Source: CATOSP01 sp965237775
GTDB lineage: Bacteria; Chloroflexota; Dehalococcoidia; Lucifugimonadales; UBA3495
DNA: 64,000 nt
Assembly: GCA_965237775.1 (NCBI GenBank)
Contig: OZ250155.1
Location: 4,898,001 to 4,962,000, forward strand
Direction of reading: 5' to 3'
Below, piece by piece: positions 34,459 to 42,357 of the stretch (position 1 is its first letter; the number at the start of each line of letters is the position of its first letter). The position numbers and the translations under genes were made by a program. The notes under the pieces are model-generated. The model worked only from the letters and a program-made list of their open reading frames with translations, ran no database searches and was not told the origin of the DNA.

Positions 34459-35517
34459 ATGGCGGAAATCACCGTAGCATCCGGCCGGTGCTGGCAGTAT
34501 AGTCACTATGTAGGTCGCAGGGGCGGCGCTGGAAATGGTTTCACCCAGCCCGTCGGCGTCGTCGCTGGCAAAGACGACGTTATCTACGTGCTCAACAGGG
34601 CATCGCCTCGCGTCACCAAGGCCACCGTTGCCCAGGAATTCCTGGGAGAGTTTGGCCGCAGCGGCGAGGAAGAAGGCCAGTGGGTATGGCCCACCGACCT
34701 AGCGTTGGACCAGGACGAGAACGTCTTCACCGCCGACGAATGGCTCAACCGCATCACCGTTTTCGACAAAGACGGTAACGTCATCAAGACCTGGGGCGAG
34801 GCCGGCGAGGGCGAGGGCCAGTTAAACGGTCCCTCCGGCATGGCTTTCGACGCCGACAACAACGTTTGGATCGTCAACAGCCTCAACAGCCGCGTCCAGA
34901 AGTTCACCACGGACGGACAATTCATCACAGGCTTTGGGACCAAGGGTAACGCCGATGGTGAATTGGACATGCCCTGGGGCATCACTCTGGACAACGACGG
35001 CAACATTTACGTCGCCGACTGGAACAACCACCGGGTCCAGAAGTTCACCGCCAATGGTGACTACTTGATGACCTTTGGTTCTGGCAAAGAGACCGGCGTA
35101 TCACCCTCCGGAGACACGCCATACATCCACGCCACGGTCCGCGAGGTGGACGAGAACCCCAACGACCTCAACCATCCCACGGGCGTCGCTGTAGACCAGG
35201 ACGGCGACGTATACGTAGTGGACTGGATGAACGAGCGCGTCGTGATCTTCAACTCCCTGGGCGGCACTCTGGCCACCCTGCGCGGTGAGGCCCGCGGCCT
35301 GTCCAAGTGGGCCGAGATGTCCATCGTCGCAAATCCCGACATGGGCAAGGCCAGGCGGAGAGTCAAGAACCCCGAGGTGCAGAATTACTTCCGAATGCCC
35401 GTGGCCTGCACCTTCGACCAGGCGACCAACCGCCTTCTGATCGCCGACACCCACCGGGGGCGGGTCCAGGTCTTCGAAAAGGACCAAGACTACATGGACC
35501 CCCAGTTCAACCTATAA
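34459..35517 (+). CDS. NHL-repeat six-bladed beta-propeller protein
   Basis: A 352-residue protein made of about six NHL blades, each with a GxGxGQL...P.G.A.D..GN.YV.D..N.RVQ.F pattern. Clear examples are GEGEGQLNGPSGMAFDADN, NADGELDMPWGITLDNDGN and ADWNNHRVQKFT. NHL propellers bind partners or sugars/peptides, or act as lyases and peptidylglycine-type enzymes; no catalytic signature is evident here. No signal peptide is visible, although many relatives are exported. GGAGG lies upstream of the ATG. It follows the DUF1800-DUF1501 pair in the same direction and ends at a strong hairpin, so the three may act together. Confidence 0.85.
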   Translation: MAEITVASGRCWQYSHYVGRRGGAGNGFTQPVGVVAGKDDVIYVLNRASPRVTKATVAQEFLGEFGRSGEEEGQWVWPTDLALDQDENVFTADEWLNRITVFDKDGNVIKTWGEAGEGEGQLNGPSGMAFDADNNVWIVNSLNSRVQKFTTDGQFITGFGTKGNADGELDMPWGITLDNDGNIYVADWNNHRVQKFTANGDYLMTFGSGKETGVSPSGDTPYIHATVREVDENPNDLNHPTGVAVDQDGDVYVVDWMNERVVIFNSLGGTLATLRGEARGLSKWAEMSIVANPDMGKARRRVKNPEVQNYFRMPVACTFDQATNRLLIADTHRGRVQVFEKDQDYMDPQFNL

Positions 35518-35547
35518 GACGCTTCGGCGTTCCAACCCCGGCTACCC

Positions 35548-35578
35548 AACAGCGCCCCTGCCTGACAGGGGCGCTGTT
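35548..35578 (+). terminator. Terminator after the NHL gene
   Basis: AACAGCGCCCCTG (35548-35560) and CAGGGGCGCTGTT (35566-35578) form a perfect 13-bp stem with a 5-nt loop, 30 bp past the stop codon. Confidence 0.85.
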
Positions 35579-35644
35579 GTATGTGCATCGGAACTATATT
35601 CCCGCCTACGATAAATATCCATGCCAAACATCACATAACACGGC

Positions 35645-35674
35645 TTGACATCACCAATTGAAATAACATACATT
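35645..35674 (+). promoter_or_regulatory. Promoter of the first binding-protein operon
   Basis: A perfect TTGACA (35645-35650) and TACATT (35669-35674) are 18 bp apart. Transcription would start near 35681, giving a leader of about 350 nt before the ATG at 36030. Eighteen-bp spacing recurs in the other two promoters of this transporter island. Confidence 0.6.
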
Positions 35675-35813
35675 ACCTCTCACGCTAAAAGCACTGGAAT
35701 ATTCATCTCATGAATCAGTGAAACACGACGAAACGCCATAATGAATTTGGTTACCTGGATAGCAGGCGTTCGTTAATATCCCACAAATTAGAAGATAATC
35801 CCGAAAAAGAAAA

Positions 35814-35999
35814 GCCCTGGGCGGACTCGTCGCTCAACTAGGCCGCCCAGGGCAGGAGTGGAACGTGCTGAGAACACGCGCCGATTCGCATCTTATCACA
35901 CCTATTCAAGGCGCTTCCAGACTGGAGCAAGCGGCCTTCACCACGAAGGCGTCCGCCAACCCGGTGGACCTCGCGCTCCGTTGGGGAGTGCTTATTTTT
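35814..35999 (+). ncRNA. Structured leader or small RNA with terminator, upstream of binding protein 1
   Basis: Successive hairpins: GCCCTGGGCGG/CCGCCCAGGGC (35814-35853), CGTG/CACG (35864-35878), GCCTTC/GAAGGC (35934-35950), GTCCGCC/GGTGGAC (35951-35969), and GCGCTCC/GGAGTGC (35973-35991). The last is followed directly by TTATTTTTG (to about 36000), forming an intrinsic terminator on the + strand 30 bp before the ATG. On the minus strand the first hairpin is followed by TTTTCTTTTT, so a terminator could also work that way. Either this is a riboswitch- or attenuator-like leader controlling the transporter, or an independent small RNA. No known RNA class was recognised. Confidence 0.5.
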
Positions 36000-36029
36000 G
36001 TGCCTGTCAAATTGTATGGAGGGAACGAC

Positions 36030-37964
36030 ATGTCCTGGCGAACAATCCGGAGTCTGAAAGTATTGGCACTTGCATCTACTATTTTCGCGCTGTTCTTAGT
36101 CATCGCTTGCGGGTCCGCTGCGCCCGCGGAACAAGTGGTAGTCGAGAAGGAAGTGGTGAAAGAGGTTGAGGTCCCTAAAGTAGTCGAAAAAGAGGTCATC
36201 AAGGAGGTCGAGGTAACTAGAGAAGTGGTCCGGGAACAGATGAAGCCCGCCGGGATGGTCGCGGCGACGGTAGCCCCGGCGGCGCAACCGCAACCCACGG
36301 TCGCTCCCGCCATGACCGAGAGCAAACGGGGCGGCTTCGTCACCATGATGGACTACAACGCCCCGACTCAGAAAGCGATCTGGGAGTGGGCGGGTTCCCA
36401 GCTAAAGAACACCTCCCCGGTGTTCAATGGTCTCCTGGAATTCAACCCTGAGACCGATGACCCCCTCGACATCCGGGGTGACCTGGCCCAGAGCTGGGAA
36501 CAACTCGACCCGACGACCTACGTCTTCCATCTGCGTCCCAACGCGACGTGGCACGACGGCAAGCCGGTTACCGCCGACGACATCGTGTTCAGCATGGACG
36601 GCGGAGTGTGCGTCGACTGCAACGGGCTGGACGGTATCCAGGGCCCGACCCGTACCGGCGCCATCTTCACGGACAACTACTACGAAGCCGGGATGGCCCG
36701 GGCGATCGACCAACACACCGTCGAAGTAAGGACCCTTTTCCCGGCGCCAGCGTTTATCCCCACTCTCTCGTTAGACGTTTTCAAGATGCTCCCCAAACAT
36801 ACCGTTCTGGGCGACAGAAAGGCCCAGACCATCAAATCCCCCGAAGACTTCAACGGGTCGGGGCCCTTCCTCCACACCGGGTATACGAAAGACGTAAAGA
36901 ACGAATACGAAGCCAACCCGGACTATTGGAAGGAAGGTTACCCGCGTCTCGATGGTATGAGGCACGTGATCCTCATCGACTCTGGTTCACAGATCGCCGC
37001 GTTCCAGACGGGACAGGTACTTATGGTGAACTGGATCGTGCATCAGATCGGAGTCCACGACGCCCTCAAGCTGCAGGAAGAGCTCGAAGGCAAGGTTGAC
37101 TTCCACTGGGCGGGGCCCATTCTTGCCCACGGAGTTGGCTTCAATACGACCAAAGCGCCCTTCGACAACATTAAGGTGCGGCAGGCGGTGAACCTGGCCA
37201 TCGACCGGTGGGAGATGGTGGACACCCTGAGCGCCGGCATTCACTGGATGGGTTCTCCATTCCCGCCGGACACTGTATTCGGCCGGTCTACCCAGGACCT
37301 GCTCTCGTTGCCCGGCTACAGGTACGTTGACGGGGCCGGGACCCCGGTTACCAGCAGCCTCAAAGGCGTGCAGGGGCTCCAAAAGGACCCTCGAGACATA
37401 GATGAAGCCAAGCGTATATTGGCCGAGGCCGGGTACCCAGACGGCTTTGAGGTGACTCTCTCTGCCCGGAACGCCGTCGGGTACCCCGACGAGGCGGCTA
37501 TCTTGGCCGAACAGCTAAAGAAGATCGGCATCAGGTCAACCCTGAAGACCTACGAGAGCGCCGCCGGGTATAAGACGTACGACACCGGTGACTTCCAGTT
37601 CATGGTCCAAGGGCGGTCCCTCTCCCTAATGGACCCGGACGTTGTCTATGCCCAGTGGGTCAATAGCACCATGACCAGGTGGGGAGCCGGAGGAGCGCCC
37701 GGGGCTAACTTCCACCATCCAGGCGGGTTCGAAGAACTCTACGAGAAGCAGGCCCAGGAACTGGACCTAGAGAAGCGAAAGGCAATTGTCCGTGAGATGG
37801 AAGACATCCTGATGAACCAGGACGCCCAATACATCAACCTCTTCTGGGGTGCGCGCGCCTTCCCGGTAGCTACCCAAATCCAGAACTTCCATCTGCATCC
37901 GAGCCACTACATGGGCACCAAGTGGGAACACCTATGGTGCGATCCTGTGGACGCTTGCCGCTAA
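36030..37964 (+). CDS. Peptide/nickel-type ABC transporter substrate-binding lipoprotein 1
   Basis: A 644-residue SBP_bac_5 (oligopeptide-type) binding protein. The start ATG at 36030 has GGAGGG upstream; the reading frame stays open 55 codons further but only this start gives a signal peptide (MSWRTIRSLKVLALASTIFA) with lipobox LVIAC, so it is lipid-anchored outside the membrane. A Val/Glu/Lys repeat linker (VEKEVVKEVEVPKVVEKEV) of about 40 residues follows. The binding domain includes YVFHLRPNATWHDGKPVTAD and VRQAVNLAIDRWEM. It is the first gene of a transporter operon; permease genes follow. Substrate: peptides or other oligomeric solutes; not predictable. It is less related to the other two binding proteins here. 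Confidence 0.9.
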   Translation: MSWRTIRSLKVLALASTIFALFLVIACGSAAPAEQVVVEKEVVKEVEVPKVVEKEVIKEVEVTREVVREQMKPAGMVAATVAPAAQPQPTVAPAMTESKRGGFVTMMDYNAPTQKAIWEWAGSQLKNTSPVFNGLLEFNPETDDPLDIRGDLAQSWEQLDPTTYVFHLRPNATWHDGKPVTADDIVFSMDGGVCVDCNGLDGIQGPTRTGAIFTDNYYEAGMARAIDQHTVEVRTLFPAPAFIPTLSLDVFKMLPKHTVLGDRKAQTIKSPEDFNGSGPFLHTGYTKDVKNEYEANPDYWKEGYPRLDGMRHVILIDSGSQIAAFQTGQVLMVNWIVHQIGVHDALKLQEELEGKVDFHWAGPILAHGVGFNTTKAPFDNIKVRQAVNLAIDRWEMVDTLSAGIHWMGSPFPPDTVFGRSTQDLLSLPGYRYVDGAGTPVTSSLKGVQGLQKDPRDIDEAKRILAEAGYPDGFEVTLSARNAVGYPDEAAILAEQLKKIGIRSTLKTYESAAGYKTYDTGDFQFMVQGRSLSLMDPDVVYAQWVNSTMTRWGAGGAPGANFHHPGGFEELYEKQAQELDLEKRKAIVREMEDILMNQDAQYINLFWGARAFPVATQIQNFHLHPSHYMGTKWEHLWCDPVDACR

Positions 37965-37984
37965 CACCAAGTTTGATCCCGCCT

Positions 37985-38016
37985 CTGGCGGAGTGGGTAC
38001 TGGTCCACTCCGCCAG
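37985..38016 (+). terminator. Intergenic hairpin between binding protein 1 and permease
   Basis: CTGGCGGAGTGG (37985-37996) and CCACTCCGCCAG (38005-38016) form a perfect 12-bp stem with an 8-nt loop. It has no T tract and lies between co-directed operon genes, so it probably stabilises or attenuates mRNA to raise binding-protein over permease expression. Confidence 0.6.
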
Positions 38017-38063
38017 GAAACCTACTGCCGCAACCTAAATCCTCTAATGGGTAGGCCACGCTA

Positions 38064-39032
38064 ATGCAGGCTTATGTAGCCAAGAGAACCCTTCTATTTA
38101 TCCCCACGTTGATAATGGTCACCATCGTAATCTTCACGCTCCTGCGCGTAGTGCCGGGCGACCCGGCGGTCATGCTTCTGGCTGGAGGAGAAGGCGGCGG
38201 AGAGGAGAACGAGTATACCCAGGAACAACTCACAGCCTTACGCGCCAAGTTGGGCACGGACAAGCCCATTGTGGCCCAGTATGGAATTTGGGTATGGAAC
38301 ATGCTCCAACTAGACTTCGGGACCTCCTTCTTCTACGAGACCCCCGTCTCGGAAGACCTGAGGCAGAAATTCCCGGTGACCCTGGAACTTAGCATATTAG
38401 CCACGGTATTGGCGATTATCGTGGCAGTCCCTTTGGGGGTGATCTCTGCTATTAAGCAGGACAGCCTGGCGGACTATGCGACCAGGTTGATCACTATCGC
38501 CGGCGTGGCCATCCCCAATTTCTGGTTGGCCATCCTGATGATCTTCTTCCTGGTCTTGATCTTCGGTTGGATGCCTCCAATAGTCTACGTGAGCCTGTGG
38601 GAAGACCCCACCTCGAACCTGAAACAGCTCTTCTTCCCAGCCTTGGCGTTGGGTTTCTCGAATATGGCCTTTATCGCCAGGGTCACCCGCTCCGCCATGC
38701 TCGAAGTGTTCCGGGAAGACTACATCCGCACCGCACGGTCCAAGGGACTCAGGGAAGCAGTAGTGGTTTTCCGCCATGCTCTGAAGAACGCACTCCTTCC
38801 CGTCGTAACCATTTCCGGCTACGAATTTGGCCGGCTCATGGCGGGCACGATAATCATCGAGGTGATCTTCATGGTGCCGGGAATGGGACGTCTCCTGGTT
38901 ACGAGCATTTTCCACCGGGACTTCCCCATGATCCAGGCGGTCATAGTCCTAATCACCGTGTTGGTCTTGGTCTTGAACATGGCGCTGGACCTGCTTTACG
39001 CCTGGTTGAACCCGAGGATTCGCTACTCATAA
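38064..39032 (+). CDS. ABC transporter permease, DppB/OppB type, operon 1
   Basis: A 322-residue inner-membrane permease with an N-terminal helix (KRTLLFIPTLIMVTIVIFTL), the VVPGDPAVMLL segment typical of DppB/OppB proteins, and about six transmembrane helices. The cytoplasmic EAA loop that contacts the ATPase reads RTARSKGLREAVVVFRHALK near residue 225. It should pair with the DppC-type permease 38 bp downstream. No clear Shine-Dalgarno is seen before the ATG, suggesting coupled or weak translation. Its paralog at 44624-45586 has the same layout. Confidence 0.9.
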   Translation: MQAYVAKRTLLFIPTLIMVTIVIFTLLRVVPGDPAVMLLAGGEGGGEENEYTQEQLTALRAKLGTDKPIVAQYGIWVWNMLQLDFGTSFFYETPVSEDLRQKFPVTLELSILATVLAIIVAVPLGVISAIKQDSLADYATRLITIAGVAIPNFWLAILMIFFLVLIFGWMPPIVYVSLWEDPTSNLKQLFFPALALGFSNMAFIARVTRSAMLEVFREDYIRTARSKGLREAVVVFRHALKNALLPVVTISGYEFGRLMAGTIIIEVIFMVPGMGRLLVTSIFHRDFPMIQAVIVLITVLVLVLNMALDLLYAWLNPRIRYS

Positions 39033-39070
39033 CCGATAATTAATCATTAACCGGCGCCAGGAGAGGACCG

Positions 39071-39988
39071 ATGAGCCAAGACCGCGGGATCGGGGCAATC
39101 GCACTTCCCAGCCCATTAGAAGGCGGCCTAAAATCCAAAAGGACATTTGCCCAAAACCTCGGCCACTTCTTCCGGTACAAACCGTTGGGAGCATTCGGCA
39201 CGATTGTGGCCACCATACTGGTGTTGGTCGCGATCTTCGCCAACGTAATCGATACCCATGACCCTTACGCGATCAGGGTCGCTGACGTATTCTCCCCGCC
39301 CGACTCAACTGTCTGGTTGGGTAGCGACCACCTGGGCCGCGACGTGTACAGCAGGATAATCCACGGAGCCCGGATTTCCCTGTACGTCGGCCTGCTCAGT
39401 TCGTTCATCGGCTGCACGATCGGGATGATGGTTGGCGTGGCCAGCGTCCACTTTGGCGGGGTCACGGACCTGGCCGTGCAGCGGGTTATTGACGGCATGA
39501 TGGCCTTCCCCTCACTCATTCTCGCCATCGCCATCATGGCGGCCTTGGGCTCGTCTCTGAACAACGTGGTAATTGCGTTGAGCATCGTGTATATCCCCAG
39601 CACGGCCCGTATCCTGCGGTCTCAGTCCCTGGCTATCAAGGAGACCGACTACATTTTGGCTGCGAAGGCGGTCGGCGCGGGAGACTGGAGGATCATTGTT
39701 AAGCATATGATTCCCAACTGCTTCGCCCTGTTCATCGTCATCGTGACGATTCACCTGGGCGGCGCGATCATCGCCGAGGCGTCTCTGAGCTTCCTTGGCG
39801 TGGGGACACCCCCCAACGTCCCCTCCTGGGGCGGAATGCTCAACGGAGCAGCCCACAGCTACGTGAAGACCGCCCCCTGGGTAGCGATGTTCCCAGGACT
39901 GGCAATAGTCGCGGTGGTTTTCGCCTGGAACCTCCTGGGCGACGCCCTCCGTGATGTGTTGGACCCCCGCCTCCGTGGGACGAATTAG
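39071..39988 (+). CDS. ABC transporter permease, DppC/OppC type, operon 1
   Basis: A 305-residue DppC/OppC permease with a short cytoplasmic N-terminus, a first helix (FGTIVATILVLVAIFANVI), the periplasmic WLGSDHLGRDVYSRIIHGAR motif, and about five more helices. The EAA loop is DYILAAKAVGAGDWRIIVKH near residue 195. It ends NLLGDALRDVLDPRLRGTN, the usual family terminus. GGAGAGG precedes the ATG. With DppB it would form the channel; the second binding protein follows 70 bp later. Confidence 0.9.
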   Translation: MSQDRGIGAIALPSPLEGGLKSKRTFAQNLGHFFRYKPLGAFGTIVATILVLVAIFANVIDTHDPYAIRVADVFSPPDSTVWLGSDHLGRDVYSRIIHGARISLYVGLLSSFIGCTIGMMVGVASVHFGGVTDLAVQRVIDGMMAFPSLILAIAIMAALGSSLNNVVIALSIVYIPSTARILRSQSLAIKETDYILAAKAVGAGDWRIIVKHMIPNCFALFIVIVTIHLGGAIIAEASLSFLGVGTPPNVPSWGGMLNGAAHSYVKTAPWVAMFPGLAIVAVVFAWNLLGDALRDVLDPRLRGTN

Positions 39989-40058
39989 TTTCGACTCCAA
40001 GAAACGCGTCTATTGGATTCCCGAAATCTCAAACCACATCTAGTCTGGAGGATTGTAA

Positions 40059-41933
40059 ATGGCAAAGCACTGGTCAAAGAACCGTTGGGGACTTCTCTCA
40101 GTTCCGTTACTCTTAGGGCTAATCTTCATCATTGCTTGCGGGTCCGCGGCTCCGGCTGAACCGCAGGTGATCGAGAAAGAAGTCGTCAAGGAAGTCCCCA
40201 AAGAGGTCATCGTAAAGAAGGAAACTGTCAAGGAAATCGAGGTCGTCAAGGAGGTAGCAGTCCAACAAGACCAATACAAGAAGCAGACTCACGAAGGCGC
40301 GGCGGTGCAGATCGCACCGGGCGCGAAGGCCGAAGAGAAGCCGAACCCCTACTTCATCGCAGAGGCGAAGCAGGGCGGTTTCATCAATATGAACCAATAC
40401 GCCGACGTCCGGCAGCGGCTGATTCACCAATCCGCCGTGCTCAACATGAACATGGCAGGCCTTTTCAATAATCTGATCGAATACAACCCGGAGACCACCG
40501 ACCAGGGCGATCTCCGGTGCGACATGTGCGAAAGCTGGGAGTTGGCCGAGGACGGTGTCACCTACACCTTCCATGTCCATCCCGACGCCAAGTGGTGGGA
40601 CGGCACACCGGTAACGGCCAAGGACATCGTCTTTAGCCTGGAGAGCATGGTCGCCCCAGACCAGTTCCCCGCCCTCGAGGGACGCTCCACTTCCACACAC
40701 TGCAACACCGGTCTCTATTACGATTCCGGCCAGTCACGGGCGATTGACGAGAAGACCGTGGAAGTGATCACCAAGTTCCCCACTGCCGGTTTCTTCCCCG
40801 CAATCGCCAACCATACCTGCCTGCTTCTTCCTGAGCACGTGATCGTCGGACAGGGAATCGCCCAGGGTGGCAGGGACATGGATGCTCTCGTAGGCTCCGG
40901 GCCCTTCAAGTTCGTGGAGTACGTCAAAGAGGTCTCCGTCGAGTACACCAGGAACGAGGATTACTTCAAAGAAGGCCGCCCCTATATCGACGGGATGAAG
41001 CACTTCGTCATGACCGACTCCGGCCGCGTCATTGCCGCCTTCAAGACCGGCCAGATCCTCACCAGCAATCAGTCAATCGACAACCTCTCCGTTGCCGAGG
41101 CCCTGAAACTCGACGAGGACATGGACAACCTCACCATGCACTGGGCCGGGCCTATCAGCATGATGTACATCGTCATGAACACGGCCAAGGCGCCCTTCGA
41201 TAAGCCAGAAGTCCGGAAGGCCGTCAACCTGGCTGTCAACCCTCAACCCATCATAGACAACATCAGCGAGGGTATGTACACCAAGGGTTACCCCCTGCCG
41301 CGGGGGTTCTGGTATAGCCTCTCCGACGAGGAGTACGACAATCTGGCAGGCTACCGGGACAACGACGGCATCAAGCCCTCGGAGGACCTGGCCGAGGCCA
41401 AGCGCCTCCTGGCCAGCGTGGGTATGGATGGCCCCTTCTCCATCACCCTCCATGCCAGAAACTGCTGCGACTACCCCGACGTCGTGGTGCTGGTCAAGCA
41501 GCAGCTTGAAGAGGCCCTGGGCTGGGACATCACTATCAAGGTCATGGAGTCCGGCGCGGGGTTCGACGCCTACTGGGCGGGAGACTACCAGTTCGCCGTT
41601 CAGGGCGGCAGCATCTTCATGAACGACCCAGACGCCATCTTTGCCCGCTACATCCGCGGCACTATCCCCCAGTGGGTCGGCGGCGGACGAGGCAAGTACT
41701 ACGCTCCCGAGGGACTTGAAGCCCTCTTCGACCAGCAGGTCCAGGAGCCCGACCAGGAGAAGCGGAAGGCCATCGTCCATGAGATGGGCAGAATCGCTTA
41801 CGAAGGCACCGCGAATCCGTACATCTACTGGACTGACCGCCACCACGGGGTGGAGCACCGGATTAAGAACTACAACTTCACCTACCAGGGAATGCGTTGG
41901 GAGCACGTCTGGTGCGACCCCGAGTGCAGGTAA
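40059..41933 (+). CDS. Peptide/nickel-type ABC transporter substrate-binding lipoprotein 2
   Basis: A 624-residue SBP_bac_5 lipoprotein. Signal peptide WGLLSVPLLLGLIFIIACGS with lipobox IIAC, then a repeat linker (VIEKEVVKEVPKEVIVKKET), and a binding domain with YTFHVHPDAKWWDGTPVTAK and VRKAVNLAVNPQPI. GGAGG sits before the ATG. Large parts match binding protein 3 (42358-44235) residue for residue, for example PYFIAEAKQGGFINMNQYAD, so these two are recent duplicates. It ends the first operon and is followed by a strong terminator. Substrate unknown; close paralogy suggests a related or shifted specificity. Confidence 0.9.
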   Translation: MAKHWSKNRWGLLSVPLLLGLIFIIACGSAAPAEPQVIEKEVVKEVPKEVIVKKETVKEIEVVKEVAVQQDQYKKQTHEGAAVQIAPGAKAEEKPNPYFIAEAKQGGFINMNQYADVRQRLIHQSAVLNMNMAGLFNNLIEYNPETTDQGDLRCDMCESWELAEDGVTYTFHVHPDAKWWDGTPVTAKDIVFSLESMVAPDQFPALEGRSTSTHCNTGLYYDSGQSRAIDEKTVEVITKFPTAGFFPAIANHTCLLLPEHVIVGQGIAQGGRDMDALVGSGPFKFVEYVKEVSVEYTRNEDYFKEGRPYIDGMKHFVMTDSGRVIAAFKTGQILTSNQSIDNLSVAEALKLDEDMDNLTMHWAGPISMMYIVMNTAKAPFDKPEVRKAVNLAVNPQPIIDNISEGMYTKGYPLPRGFWYSLSDEEYDNLAGYRDNDGIKPSEDLAEAKRLLASVGMDGPFSITLHARNCCDYPDVVVLVKQQLEEALGWDITIKVMESGAGFDAYWAGDYQFAVQGGSIFMNDPDAIFARYIRGTIPQWVGGGRGKYYAPEGLEALFDQQVQEPDQEKRKAIVHEMGRIAYEGTANPYIYWTDRHHGVEHRIKNYNFTYQGMRWEHVWCDPECR

Positions 41934-41955
41934 CCGCGACGATCTAAGCACCAAG

Positions 41956-41996
41956 AACGGGCCGGCTTTTGAGCAGTGCCGGCCCGTTTTCTTTTT
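41956..41996 (+). terminator. Rho-independent terminator of operon 1
   Basis: AACGGGCCGGC (41956-41966) pairs with GCCGGCCCGTT (41978-41988), followed by TTTTCTTTTT to 41996. It starts 22 bp after the stop codon. Confidence 0.95.
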
Positions 41997-42141
41997 CCCG
42001 GCTCCGACTATCTGTTGCTGCGGATTACTCCACATATTGATCTTATTTCGTCACCCTATGGGCTTTTAGGGCAGTGTATTTTACGGAACGCGATGTATTA
42101 TTTCGGTTTTACGCACGGCAACTTCTGTATATATTAGCCTA

Positions 42142-42171
42142 TTGACACACAATTCGCGGCTATACTATATT
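42142..42171 (+). promoter_or_regulatory. Promoter of binding protein 3
   Basis: TTGACA (42142-42147) and TATATT (42166-42171), 18 bp apart. The block CCTATTGACAC...ATTCG...CTATACTATA recurs almost unchanged at 44411-44441. An inverted repeat ACACAAT...ATTGTGT spans the spacer and could bind a regulator. The leader to the ATG is about 185 nt. Confidence 0.65.
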
Positions 42172-42357
42172 GTGTTTCGCTTCAGGACTGAAGAGGTCAT
42201 TAACATCCCTCTTTCGCGTAGCAAGGGTCTATTCGCAAATATAAGAGTGTGGATATGGCACTCGTTAAGGAATCAAATCCTGGACTGGAGCGGTATACAC
42301 ACCGGGAAAACCAGGCTTAACCCATCCCAAATCTACCCGTGTTTTGGAGGACAGCGC

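Noticed and set aside
35950..36000. Possible T-box antiterminator (GGTGGACCTCGCG before a terminator)
   Set aside because: It lacks the UGGNACC consensus and no stem-I specifier loop or other T-box element is seen upstream; the gene is not an aminoacyl-tRNA synthetase.
41073..42035. 320-codon minus-strand open frame
   Set aside because: Antisense shadow of the second binding-protein gene; a similar antisense frame occurs over the third copy, as expected from shared codon bias.
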